Below, in pieces: positions 18,575 through 26,924 of a DNA stretch of 64,000 bases. The translations under genes and the position numbers were made by a program. The stretch comes from Paenibacillus auburnensis (GTDB lineage: Bacteria; Bacillota; Bacilli; Paenibacillales; Paenibacillaceae), in the NCBI RefSeq assembly GCF_927798115.1, contig NZ_CAKMMG010000001.1:2232001-2296000 (forward strand), written 5' to 3'. Position 1 is the stretch's first letter. The number at the start of each line of letters is the position of its first letter. The notes under the pieces were generated by a model, which did not search any database, was not told the DNA's origin, and saw only the letters and a list, made by a program, of their open reading frames with translations.

Positions 18575-19536
18575 GATTTAGACCGGTCCTTTCTATGGAA
18601 GGTTGATTGTATCCAGTTCTCTGTCCGCTTAATCCCCTCTTCAATCGTTACCTTAGGTGTCCAGGACAGGATTTTTTCAGCTTTTTGATAATTACACAGC
18701 AGCTTCTGGATCTCACTTTGCGGATGAATATGTGGAATATGATGAATAGGTGCCTTGCCCGCTGAAATAAGCTCTGCTAATTGATTGATGGAAATATCTT
18801 TCCCTGTACCTGCATTTACAATTTCTCCGTTTAGCTGATCGCTGTAACCCGCTTCAACCACAAAATCAGCACAATCCTCTACAAATAACAGATCCCGTGA
18901 TTGGGTTCCGTCTCCATAGATATTTAAGGGTTCACCTTTTAATTTGTTATGAATGAAGATAGCCACGACTCCGCCTTCACCGCCGGTTTTCTGATAAGGC
19001 CCATACGTATTAAACGGTCTCACGACAACAACGGGCAAACCATAGGCGAAGAAATAGGATAACACCATATTTTCAGCGGCAATTTTGGCTCCAGCATAGG
19101 GGGAAGCAGGTTTGATCGGGGATTGCTCGTGAATTCCATGTTCGTCGCTTGCTCTGGCGTACACCATGCATGTACTCATAAAGACTATTTTCACATGCTG
19201 CTTTCTGCATTCTTCCAGCAAATAAAAAGTTGCAATAGTGTCGTTGTTAAACGTAGTTTCGGGGTCATCAATACTGTCTTGAACATTAATGCTGGCTGCG
19301 AGATGGTAACACAGATCAAAGGTGGTCTCACGGAAAAGCTCTATTAATGATTCTCGGTCCTTCAGATCCATAATTTTGACCATCTGCAGATGTTCATTGC
19401 CACTATACTCTTTCAAATTATCAAGGGATGAATTTGCTAAATTATCGATTACCCAGACCTTCTGTCCATCCTTCAATAAACGTCCAACGACCCATCGGCC
19501 AATAAAGCCAGTACCACCGGTTACGAGTATGTTCAT
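18571..19536 (-). CDS. NAD-dependent sugar-nucleotide epimerase/dehydratase, extra enzyme in the pse operon
   Basis: 321 residues; the ATG at 19536 follows GGAGG. Extended short-chain dehydrogenase/reductase: NAD-binding MNILVTGGTGFIGRWVVG, the VIDNLANSS strand 2, the YHLAASINVQDS loop, FMSTCMVYA and catalytic SPYAGAKIAAEN (YxxxK), then RPFNTYGP and GDGTQSRDLLFVEDCA. Such enzymes act on UDP- or dTDP-hexoses. The canonical six-step Campylobacter/Helicobacter Pse pathway needs only PseB before PseC, so this is an additional SDR. It could do part of the first conversion, as in the two-enzyme route known from Bacillus thuringiensis, or make a second sugar. Its exact substrate cannot be read from sequence. 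Confidence 0.85.
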   Translation of the reverse strand: MNILVTGGTGFIGRWVVGRLLKDGQKVWVIDNLANSSLDNLKEYSGNEHLQMVKIMDLKDRESLIELFRETTFDLCYHLAASINVQDSIDDPETTFNNDTIATFYLLEECRKQHVKIVFMSTCMVYARASDEHGIHEQSPIKPASPYAGAKIAAENMVLSYFFAYGLPVVVVRPFNTYGPYQKTGGEGGVVAIFIHNKLKGEPLNIYGDGTQSRDLLFVEDCADFVVEAGYSDQLNGEIVNAGTGKDISINQLAELISAGKAPIHHIPHIHPQSEIQKLLCNYQKAEKILSWTPKVTIEEGIKRTENWIQSTFHRKDRSKS

Positions 19537-19548
19537 AGTAAACCTCCG

Positions 19549-20553
19549 CTAGATTAGATTTTGTTCAATGGTTAACTTCCGCACTTCTTCCTTAGTCAGA
19601 GGGATCACACCTTCAGAACTATAGGTACCGGGTTTCGGCCTGCTTGCTGCCTTATATGTTTTTTTAGGGGCAAACGGAGAAGGAACAATATATAAATTTG
19701 GTAATTCATAGGCATTTAAGGATTCGTCATACGTCATCAGTTCTTCATACCTTTTCTCACCGGGCTTTAAGCCAATTTCAACGATCTCAACGGCGGACGG
19801 ATCCATCCCGTATTTCTTTGGCGCCTCTTCCACAACAATTTCAGCCAAATCCTTTAGTTTGATCACAGGCATTTTCAGAATAAAGGTTTCTCCGCCTTTG
19901 GAGATTTGCAGGGATTGGATGGTAAGTTTCGTTGCCTGCTCCAGCGTCATCATAAATCTTGTGATCGATAGATCGGTTACGGTGATAGCCTTGCCTTCTC
20001 TGACTTGCTTAACGAATAACGGTATAACCGAACCTCTGGAGCCCAAGACATTGCCAAACCGTACCGTACAGAACACCGTTTTTCCCGGCCCCTTTGAATA
20101 TTCTGCAGAGGAGATCAGCTTTTCCGCGGATAATTTGGTAGCTCCATAATTGTTGGTCGGAGAAATGGCTTTATCTGTACTTGTAAACACTACTTTTTTT
20201 ATCTTTTGCTGTTTCGCTGCCCGAATCACGTTATTCGTACCGATAATATTCGTAAGTACAGCTTCATAAGGGTTGAATTCACAAAAGGAAACATGCTTCA
20301 TTGCTGCGGTATGAAACACGTAATCCATATTCTCCATCGCCGCCAGCACACGGTCATAATCACGGATATCGCCAATCCAGTAACTTAGCTTTGAATTACG
20401 GTTCACTTCATTTTGCAGCTCGAACTGTTTATACTCATCCCTGCTAAAAATCCGGATCACTTCAGGATCCTCTTGCAAGATATGTTTCACAATGTTTTTT
20501 CCAATCGTGCCAGTTCCGCCAATAACCAGAATTTTTTTATGCTTAAAGAACAT
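19549..20553 (-). CDS. pseB: UDP-N-acetylglucosamine 4,6-dehydratase (inverting), first pathway enzyme
   Basis: 334 residues. PseB oxidises, dehydrates and inverts C5 of UDP-GlcNAc to give the 4-keto-6-deoxy-L-altro sugar, with bound NADP. Rossmann motif ILVIGGTGTIGKNIVKHIL, then SRDEYKQFELQ, GDIRDYDRV, HTAAMKHVSFCEFNP. The inverting-dehydratase active site FTSTDKAISPTNNYGATKL carries the Asp-Lys pair and Tyr expected for PseB/FlaA1. RFGNVLGSRGSVIPLF and SITRFMMTLEQA follow. A GGAGAGG precedes the ATG. It lies between a GT-B glycosyltransferase gene (28 bp upstream) and the extra epimerase (12 bp downstream), all in one direction. Confidence 0.92.
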   Translation of the reverse strand: MFFKHKKILVIGGTGTIGKNIVKHILQEDPEVIRIFSRDEYKQFELQNEVNRNSKLSYWIGDIRDYDRVLAAMENMDYVFHTAAMKHVSFCEFNPYEAVLTNIIGTNNVIRAAKQQKIKKVVFTSTDKAISPTNNYGATKLSAEKLISSAEYSKGPGKTVFCTVRFGNVLGSRGSVIPLFVKQVREGKAITVTDLSITRFMMTLEQATKLTIQSLQISKGGETFILKMPVIKLKDLAEIVVEEAPKKYGMDPSAVEIVEIGLKPGEKRYEELMTYDESLNAYELPNLYIVPSPFAPKKTYKAASRPKPGTYSSEGVIPLTKEEVRKLTIEQNLI

Positions 20554-20581
20554 ACCTCTCCTTCCCCCTTTCTTTACTTAT

Positions 20582-21994
20582 TCAGGTGTTATTCAAGTGG
20601 CGGATCAGATCTGTAAGCTGTTTACCGGAATCTTCTGTTCGATAGGATTGCAATAGAAACTTATTCTTCACTTCTTCATAATTTAATCTCTCTTGGTCAC
20701 TCGAAAAGTATAAAGAGACTTGTTTTGTTAATTCTGCCGGCTCATTCTGAATATAATCGTCAAGGGCATTATAATAATCGTAATCACGGTTGGCCTGAAT
20801 GAAATGATAGACAAAAACCGGTTTATTCATTAATAAGCCTTCCAGTGCAACAGTGGATAGTGAAGATATGACGCCTGCTGAATTCAAAATCAGATCACGT
20901 ACATCCGTTTTTCTGTCTTTGATTACATGTACGGCGTTAGTTTTGCTTTCCAAATCCGCATAGAGTGAAATCAGTTTTTTGGACAGCTCCCAGGGATGAG
21001 GTTTAATGATTAATTGAAATCTCTCGTCCGTAACCAGCTCTGTGATTAGCCTGTATATTTTGGTTTCATCTAATTTAGGTCCTGTAGCAAGCAGTAACGT
21101 AATTTTATTGGGGTCAAGGCCATATTCCTCATTAAACGAATCATTAGATTGCCGTTCCGAAGTAAAGATCTCATCATACCGGGGATGACCGGTCACTGCG
21201 ATTCGTTGTTCCTCGAGGCCTCTTGTCATGAACCATCTTTTCTCATATTCGCCATAGACCCCCACATGACTTGAGAAAACAGGGATAAAGGCTTCCTCCC
21301 CCATCAATATCCCGTGCTGCAGACAAATGCTGGGGGTTCCCTTCATTGCTCCAACGACTCCAAGGGATCGGCTAACCATATCTTCCGAGGTGCCTATCAG
21401 TGACGTTGTTACCGGAATCTGATCATAAAGATTGCTAACCGTTTCTATGGCATCTACAATACCGGGAATTCGCTTCAAGAACGTGTCGGTAAAAAAAGCA
21501 TTCCCAAAAGCCGGGTGTCCTTCGTATTCCGCAAAAATGGAAGCTGCCCTTTGGATTAACTCCTCAGACGCAAGACTGGTGTCGCTTTTAAAGCCTCCAA
21601 TCCATATGTTTGGAATCCCATAGTATTCTGGCGCTCTGGAACGTGACAGAATGAGGGTGCGGTCCCTGCTAAAATACTCACTTAATCGTTTCTCTGGAAT
21701 TCTTGTGTAGTCTAAATTAATTAATATTTTTCCATCTGCATTCGCCTGGAATGGCTGTTTAAAAGGTGCTATCAGCTTTTCAAAAAAAGGTTGAATCTGA
21801 TCTGGTTGCTTAATCCTTGAATCGTTCAGTTTCATCTCAAACCCCGTTTGCTCCATATCGCTTCGAAGTTCATCGTTAATTTGTTGGTAGAAGTTCGTCA
21901 TGAGGGCAATCGGTATGTCTTTATATTGTAATTCCTTAAACACGTTGATAAATTCGCTGTAAAGAGACCAGTAATGGGTTAGATAAATAGACAC
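20582..21994 (-). CDS. GT-B-fold glycosyltransferase-like protein, candidate sugar transferase of the cluster
   Basis: 470 residues from a GTG at 21994 (AGGAGG 11 nt before it). There is no signal peptide or membrane helix. The second half has features of GT-B surface-carbohydrate transferases: SICLQHGILMGEEAF (LQHG loop), VTGHPRYDEIF, TLLLATGPKLDE, the FQLIIKPHPWELS acid/base-type KPHP motif, and VISSLSTVALEGLLMNKPVF, which resembles the nucleotide-sugar binding helix. CDP-glycerol and polysialyl-type transferases share these. It may transfer Pse, or another sugar, onto a surface protein. The family and acceptor are not certain. It lies 16 bp behind a GT2 gene. Confidence 0.7.
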   Translation of the reverse strand: MSIYLTHYWSLYSEFINVFKELQYKDIPIALMTNFYQQINDELRSDMEQTGFEMKLNDSRIKQPDQIQPFFEKLIAPFKQPFQANADGKILINLDYTRIPEKRLSEYFSRDRTLILSRSRAPEYYGIPNIWIGGFKSDTSLASEELIQRAASIFAEYEGHPAFGNAFFTDTFLKRIPGIVDAIETVSNLYDQIPVTTSLIGTSEDMVSRSLGVVGAMKGTPSICLQHGILMGEEAFIPVFSSHVGVYGEYEKRWFMTRGLEEQRIAVTGHPRYDEIFTSERQSNDSFNEEYGLDPNKITLLLATGPKLDETKIYRLITELVTDERFQLIIKPHPWELSKKLISLYADLESKTNAVHVIKDRKTDVRDLILNSAGVISSLSTVALEGLLMNKPVFVYHFIQANRDYDYYNALDDYIQNEPAELTKQVSLYFSSDQERLNYEEVKNKFLLQSYRTEDSGKQLTDLIRHLNNT

Positions 21995-22010
21995 TCCGTT
22001 TGATCCCTCC

Positions 22011-22838
<828 letters not shown>

Positions 22839-22839
22839 C

Positions 22840-22866
22840 TATACTATGTTTCGATCATCAAAAGGT
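22840..22866 (-). promoter_or_regulatory. Candidate sigma-K promoter of the pse/glycosyltransferase operon
   Basis: Minus strand: AC at 22866-22865, a 16-bp spacer, then CATAGTATA at 22848-22840. This matches the known sigma-K consensus AC-N16-CATANNNTA at every fixed position. The predicted start lies about 25 nt before the TTG codon of the GT2 gene. It would place the operon in the mother cell late in sporulation. Confidence 0.65.
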
Positions 22867-22916
22867 AATAGGTTAGAGCACTATATTTGCTAATAACTGG
22901 TAATGAGCACATGAAT

Positions 22917-22948
22917 AAAACGCTTAACAGTTTCCTGCTAAGCGTTTT
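22917..22948 (-). terminator. Terminator of the cgeB-like gene
   Basis: A perfect 10-bp stem AAAACGCTTA/TAAGCGTTTT. It lies 15 bp beyond the cgeB-like stop codon and separates that gene from the operon downstream. Confidence 0.8.
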
Positions 22949-22962
22949 GTAGGTACCCGAAT

Positions 22963-23943
22963 TTATTGTTCTGATTGAACCGTCTTTACCAAACTGTCGA
23001 TTCGATGCTGAAAGGTGTGAGAGGCCAGCACGCGTTTTCTTGCTTGTCTGGCAATGCCCTTGCGTTCTTCGCCGTGTGCAATATAATAATGAATCTTCTC
23101 CAGGAAATCATTCTTATCTGCAAAAGAAACCATTTCCAACCCCTCTTCAAAATGATTTACCAGCCCTTCTTTGGAATCGATCAGTTGAAATGCTTCACAG
23201 CTGGCAGCATCAAAGGTACGGTTGTTGATACTTTTGGCCATAATCCCCATACGGTTCTTATTATATTTCTCATCAGAGGGGCGATGAATATTTAGAACGA
23301 TTGTTGAACCGTTATAATATTTCATTGCTGTTTCGGGCTTTACCCAAGCATTCACTAAATGAATATGCCCATTTATGTTTCTGTTCCATTCCATATGATG
23401 CTTTCCCCACCCCCGCCCAACGATCTGAATCGTATAGTCTGTATTCTTTAACAACAAATCAATAAGCTCAATTCGATTGCTGTAGGGTACTCCTACTAAA
23501 CCAATATCACTTGTAAACTCCTCAGAGACTGGTGCGGAGTGAAATAATTCCGGATCCGTCCCCAGCGGAAGATGATACACACAGGGATGACCATGTCTTG
23601 TATATTGTTCTGCTGCAGCCTGATCGATGGTAAAGATGTAGTCAAAATAAGCGGTGAGCGGAAGGGTCCAATCCATATAATAAGGATCCTCCGTCATCCA
23701 GACGGCTGACTTCACGTTTGTTTGTCTCAAGTACTCTAGTATCGGTTTGGGGATTTTTAGACCGGCCATTGCTAAAATTAGATCCGGCTGTAAAGATTGT
23801 TCCATTTGTTGTAATGCATGTAGATCATTTCTCAAACTAAAAGATTCACAATAATGACCTGCATTCTGAAATGCTTCTATTATACTTTGTTCAAAGAAGT
23901 AATAAACCGCCCGAAAACCTGAGGTTATAAAAAGAATTCTCAT
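22963..23943 (-). CDS. CgeB-family glycosyltransferase (spore maturation protein type)
   Basis: 326 residues; the ATG at 23943 is preceded by GAGGGAGGGAG. Cytosolic GT-B protein of the CgeB family: MRILFITSGF start, DLILAMAGLKIPKPILEYL, SAVWMTEDPYYMDW, DYIFTIDQAAAEQY, LPLGTDPELFH, DIGLVGVPYSNRIELI and the C-terminal NNRTFDAASCEAFQLID with the glycosyltransferase GT1-type acidic loop. B. subtilis CgeB decorates the outermost spore layer and is made under sigma-K. This gene has its own terminator and its own promoter region shared divergently with a small protein gene. It probably glycosylates a spore-surface component together with the adjacent pse operon (inference). Confidence 0.85.
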   Translation of the reverse strand: MRILFITSGFRAVYYFFEQSIIEAFQNAGHYCESFSLRNDLHALQQMEQSLQPDLILAMAGLKIPKPILEYLRQTNVKSAVWMTEDPYYMDWTLPLTAYFDYIFTIDQAAAEQYTRHGHPCVYHLPLGTDPELFHSAPVSEEFTSDIGLVGVPYSNRIELIDLLLKNTDYTIQIVGRGWGKHHMEWNRNINGHIHLVNAWVKPETAMKYYNGSTIVLNIHRPSDEKYNKNRMGIMAKSINNRTFDAASCEAFQLIDSKEGLVNHFEEGLEMVSFADKNDFLEKIHYYIAHGEERKGIARQARKRVLASHTFQHRIDSLVKTVQSEQ

Positions 23944-23998
23944 GTTCTCCCTCCCTCGTAAACCGGAGAATTTTCAGTTAATAGGACATTACCACAAG

Positions 23999-24007
23999 CA
24001 TAAAATA
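23999..24007 (+). promoter_or_regulatory. Possible sigma-K -10 element before the small beta-rich protein gene
   Basis: CATAAAATA fits the sigma-K -10 (CATANNNTA). At the proper 16-bp distance upstream the pair is AT instead of AC, so only half the promoter matches. It lies 43 bp before the ATG at 24050. Confidence 0.35.
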
Positions 24008-24049
24008 AAATAATCCATATGATATTTCATTAATAAGTGGAGGTGTAAT

Positions 24050-24487
24050 ATGGCACATACCTTAGTTGAATTTGTTAGAAGCATCCAGACGAACCTGGAC
24101 AATGGAGTAATTGTTCCAATTAATGCAACATCAAAGTTGATATTAGAATTTGGAGTTAATGTTCCGACTGCAACCAACTTCATAGAACTTATTACTACAG
24201 TAGGCTGGCAGGCGACGAACGTTTTTGTTACTCCGCCAGAACAGCCAAAGCTCTTACTTCAAATTGTTTTGGATGGAGTCGTTGTTAGTAGTGCTGAGCA
24301 AAAGTCTATTTCAACCGATGAAGATGGAATGCTTGAAATGACCACAGCGTTCCATTCCATTCTTACGAATGTATCTGTAGGCTTTCATGTCATTCAAGTG
24401 TTCGCCTCCAACCCGGAGGATCTACAAGGAGACATCACCCTGACCGGTCCAGTCAGTATTACCGGAAAAGTTTATGCGCCTGCATAA
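24050..24487 (+). CDS. Small beta-rich protein without signal peptide, candidate spore-surface/glycan acceptor
   Basis: 145 residues; the ATG at 24050 is preceded by GTGGAGGTG. It is not recognised as a named family. The sequence alternates short hydrophobic and Thr/Ser/Asn-rich strands (NGVIVPINATSKLILEFGVN, KLLLQIVLDGVVVSS, FHVIQVFASNPEDLQGD) without Cys or catalytic motifs, much like a jelly-roll such as the C-terminal domains of exosporium filament proteins. It lacks a signal peptide, as mother-cell-made spore-surface proteins usually do. It is divergent from the cgeB-like gene and has its own terminator. A function as surface protein and sugar acceptor is inferred only from the neighbourhood. 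Confidence 0.75.
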   Translation: MAHTLVEFVRSIQTNLDNGVIVPINATSKLILEFGVNVPTATNFIELITTVGWQATNVFVTPPEQPKLLLQIVLDGVVVSSAEQKSISTDEDGMLEMTTAFHSILTNVSVGFHVIQVFASNPEDLQGDITLTGPVSITGKVYAPA

Positions 24488-24518
24488 AATTAAACCTAAT
24501 CAGTCTATTCCTCAAAGT

Positions 24519-24585
24519 AAAAACTCCTTTGTAGAAGTCTGGTTTGTTTTAGGACAAACCAGACTTCTAACGTAGGAGTTTTTTT
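24519..24585. terminator. Very long bidirectional terminator between convergent genes
   Basis: A hairpin with arms 24519-24547 and 24553-24583 (AGAAGTCTGGTTTGT pairing with ACAAACCAGACTTCT, continued by AAACTCCT/AGGAGTTT with a small bulge). It has T7 on the plus side and T5 on the minus side. It serves the small beta-rich gene and, in reverse, the GH120 gene. Confidence 0.9.
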
Positions 24586-24649
24586 AATATACTATTCATC
24601 TGAATGGTAGTATATGCTTAAACTGTTAAACATTTATACCTCTTTCTAT

Positions 24650-26674
24650 TTACAGAACAATCTCTACCGGACTGTTGTCAAATATTTCAAACGGTCCAGG
24701 TGTTACATTTCTTTCTGGGCGCAGCTTATGAAAGAAGTCGTGGTCGAAACGGTAAGAAGATCCATCCGGTTCCTCATAGTACATCTCAGCGTGATGGCTT
24801 CTGCCTAGAAGAGCAGTTGTGACTATCGTAGAAGCTGCAGCACGTATGATTTCAGGACTATGAACATGCACTTGTACCCTGCAGGTAGCCGGGTCGATTA
24901 CGATTTCAATCTCGTTAGTGTCATAGATCTTTGCATCGGACTCATGACTACTTGGCACCGCGCCTTTTAAATACAGATTGCCCTGCACCGTAACGGGGAG
25001 TTTCATCTTATCAGGCTGAAATGGATTTCCGGATTCCTTATAAGCCGCAATTTCTTCCTTGGTATAATCCCACCACCGCTTTTTAGCAGTATCTGGGTAA
25101 TCATTATAGCCGCCCAATCCGGCAGGATGAAGATAACAGCGGGAGTTATCCGGTACTCCGTCCATCACTGCTTCACCGCCGTAATCCATATTCTCTCTTG
25201 GAGTGAGCGGAAGGTGCTCGAAAAAGGTCATAGGCTGCGGCTCTTTATCCGGATCGCCGTCACCTATAAAGATGTTATTGTAATACCTGTCGTCGCCGCC
25301 CGTGATGTTGCTGTACCCGGCAACCGCTGTCTCATGAGGCATATGGTAGGGAGTATAGCGGGTAAGCTCGGAGCGCACCACAAATCTGCCGGTAAACAGA
25401 TTGTGAACAAACGCACCGCCTTGGGCCATATTGCGGAAGTTCATAGGCGATAGGAACAGGTTATGATCTACTATATAAGGGCCGTGGCAGACCTCCACAA
25501 ATAGATCCTCGGACAGATTGTCATAAAAGATATTTCGGCTGATGCGGGTGCCTTGTGCTTGCCAATCCAGCCAAAGTGCCCGGTAGGAGCTATAGATGAC
25601 ATTCCCGCAAATCTGGGTATCCAGTGCGGCATGCAGTTTGATTCCCCCCACTTCTGCGCCGTGGAAGATACGCTTGTGGTGAATATTATAAATGCGGTTC
25701 TGGTAGATCCGACTAAAAGCAGCACCTAAATGTCCAACGATACCAGCCTGTTCACAATCATGAATGACGTTGTTGCGGACAATATGGCTTCCGATATGAT
25801 CCTTATGCCAATCCTTGCGCAATGCACGGAAAATAACTTCCTGCTCCCGTTGCGTTCCGCCTTTGCTGCGATTATCCGAGTATTCGTTCTGCCCGGTAGT
25901 TATATCTTTGCCTAGGCTGATACCTGTACATTTGGACTCACTGATCAGGTTATTCTCAATAATCCAGCCTTTACTCCAATGGGGACCTATAAGCCCTTCT
26001 TGCAAAGCAGTTGGCGGGGCCCACTGGGGGGATGCCTGCCGGAGAGTAAAGCCCCTGACGGTAATATAGTTGCGGCCGGTCTTCTCAGGCCAGAAGCAAT
26101 AAGGGCGCACATTGATTTCCACATTCTCTTGACGGGGATCCTTGCCTCCGAAGTTCGCCCATATGGTGGTGGTAGTTGAGCTTACTTCCGCGTACCATTG
26201 CATCAAAGAGTTCTCCGCATATTTGGCCTGTGGCCAAACCTGGGGATTGTACAATTTCTTAACGCTATCACATTCATATAGGGATTTTTCGTCAAGATAC
26301 ACATCCCCCAGATGCGGCTCGAACGCACCTTCAAACAACCAATCACCGTACAATTTAGTCTGATAGGGGTTGCGGATGACAAACAGACTGTTTGGCACCT
26401 CCGTCCTCCAGACACCGTCTCCTTCGTCTTTCCAATCAGCCACAGGCTCAGCACCCGTGATAACCACTTCTCCATCCCCGGCAGATTGGTATACAATCCT
26501 CTGTTCCTCTGTTCCTCCATTGGCCGGGTTGATCCATTCCCTGTAAACACCGCTATGCACGGTTATGATATCTCCCGGCTCCGCTATAGCAGCAGCGCGG
26601 GAAATAGTGCGGAAAGGTTGTGCCTCCGTACCCGGCGCTTGATCACTACCTTGAATTGCTACATGATATTCCAC
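24650..26674 (-). CDS. GH120 beta-xylosidase (XylC-like parallel beta-helix enzyme)
   Basis: 674 residues from GTG 26674, chosen because GGGTGG lies 7 nt upstream and the protein then begins VEYHVAIQGSD, matching the start of Thermoanaerobacterium XylC. It has no signal peptide, so it is intracellular. A right-handed beta-helix is visible throughout: PFRTISRAAAIAEPGDIITV, GVYREWINPANGG, GLIGPHWSKGWIIENN, AGIVGHLGAAFSRIYQNRIY, GGIKLHAALDTQICGNVI, LWLDWQAQGTRISRN and EVCHGPYIVDHNLF. These segments are shared with GH120 enzymes, which release xylose from xylo-oligosaccharides. It is the last gene of the GH island and is separated from GH127 by an IS remnant. Confidence 0.88.
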   Translation of the reverse strand: MEYHVAIQGSDQAPGTEAQPFRTISRAAAIAEPGDIITVHSGVYREWINPANGGTEEQRIVYQSAGDGEVVITGAEPVADWKDEGDGVWRTEVPNSLFVIRNPYQTKLYGDWLFEGAFEPHLGDVYLDEKSLYECDSVKKLYNPQVWPQAKYAENSLMQWYAEVSSTTTTIWANFGGKDPRQENVEINVRPYCFWPEKTGRNYITVRGFTLRQASPQWAPPTALQEGLIGPHWSKGWIIENNLISESKCTGISLGKDITTGQNEYSDNRSKGGTQREQEVIFRALRKDWHKDHIGSHIVRNNVIHDCEQAGIVGHLGAAFSRIYQNRIYNIHHKRIFHGAEVGGIKLHAALDTQICGNVIYSSYRALWLDWQAQGTRISRNIFYDNLSEDLFVEVCHGPYIVDHNLFLSPMNFRNMAQGGAFVHNLFTGRFVVRSELTRYTPYHMPHETAVAGYSNITGGDDRYYNNIFIGDGDPDKEPQPMTFFEHLPLTPRENMDYGGEAVMDGVPDNSRCYLHPAGLGGYNDYPDTAKKRWWDYTKEEIAAYKESGNPFQPDKMKLPVTVQGNLYLKGAVPSSHESDAKIYDTNEIEIVIDPATCRVQVHVHSPEIIRAAASTIVTTALLGRSHHAEMYYEEPDGSSYRFDHDFFHKLRPERNVTPGPFEIFDNSPVEIVL

Positions 26675-26744
26675 TAGACAACCACCCTTTCTTTTTATGT
26701 CTTCTTTCATCATTTTAAGTTAACCTTCAATATTTTTATTTCCA

Positions 26745-26890
26745 GATACGTCAGCCGAACAGCTTCTACTTTCACAGATTCAGGATAATGTTTAAACTTC
26801 TGACCTTTTTTAGCTGGCATAAAAATGCACCCCATAGAATTACATGGGATTACCCAGGGGTTTTTCCAATGTCTATTCTAAGGGGTGTCA
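26745..26890 (-). mobile_element. IS3-family remnant: one end plus the first ~24 codons of orfA
   Basis: The minus strand from ATG 26820 reads MPAKKGQKFKHYPESVKVEA then VRLTY, the conserved N-terminus of IS3/IS150-type OrfA. It then loses similarity near 26750 and stops at TGA 26714-26712. Upstream, from about 26890, is a typical non-coding IS terminus (TGACACCCCTTAGAATAGAC) with GGGGTG as ribosome site. No orfB and no second end are present. The decayed fragment lies between GH127 and GH120. Confidence 0.65.
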
Positions 26891-26924
26891 GAACTGCATG
26901 CAGGTAGTTTTTCAAGAATGTGTG

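Noticed and set aside
23944-24049. Sigma-K promoter for the cgeB-like gene on the minus strand
   Set aside because: CATATGGAT was the nearest match and lacks the final TA; no AC at the right distance.
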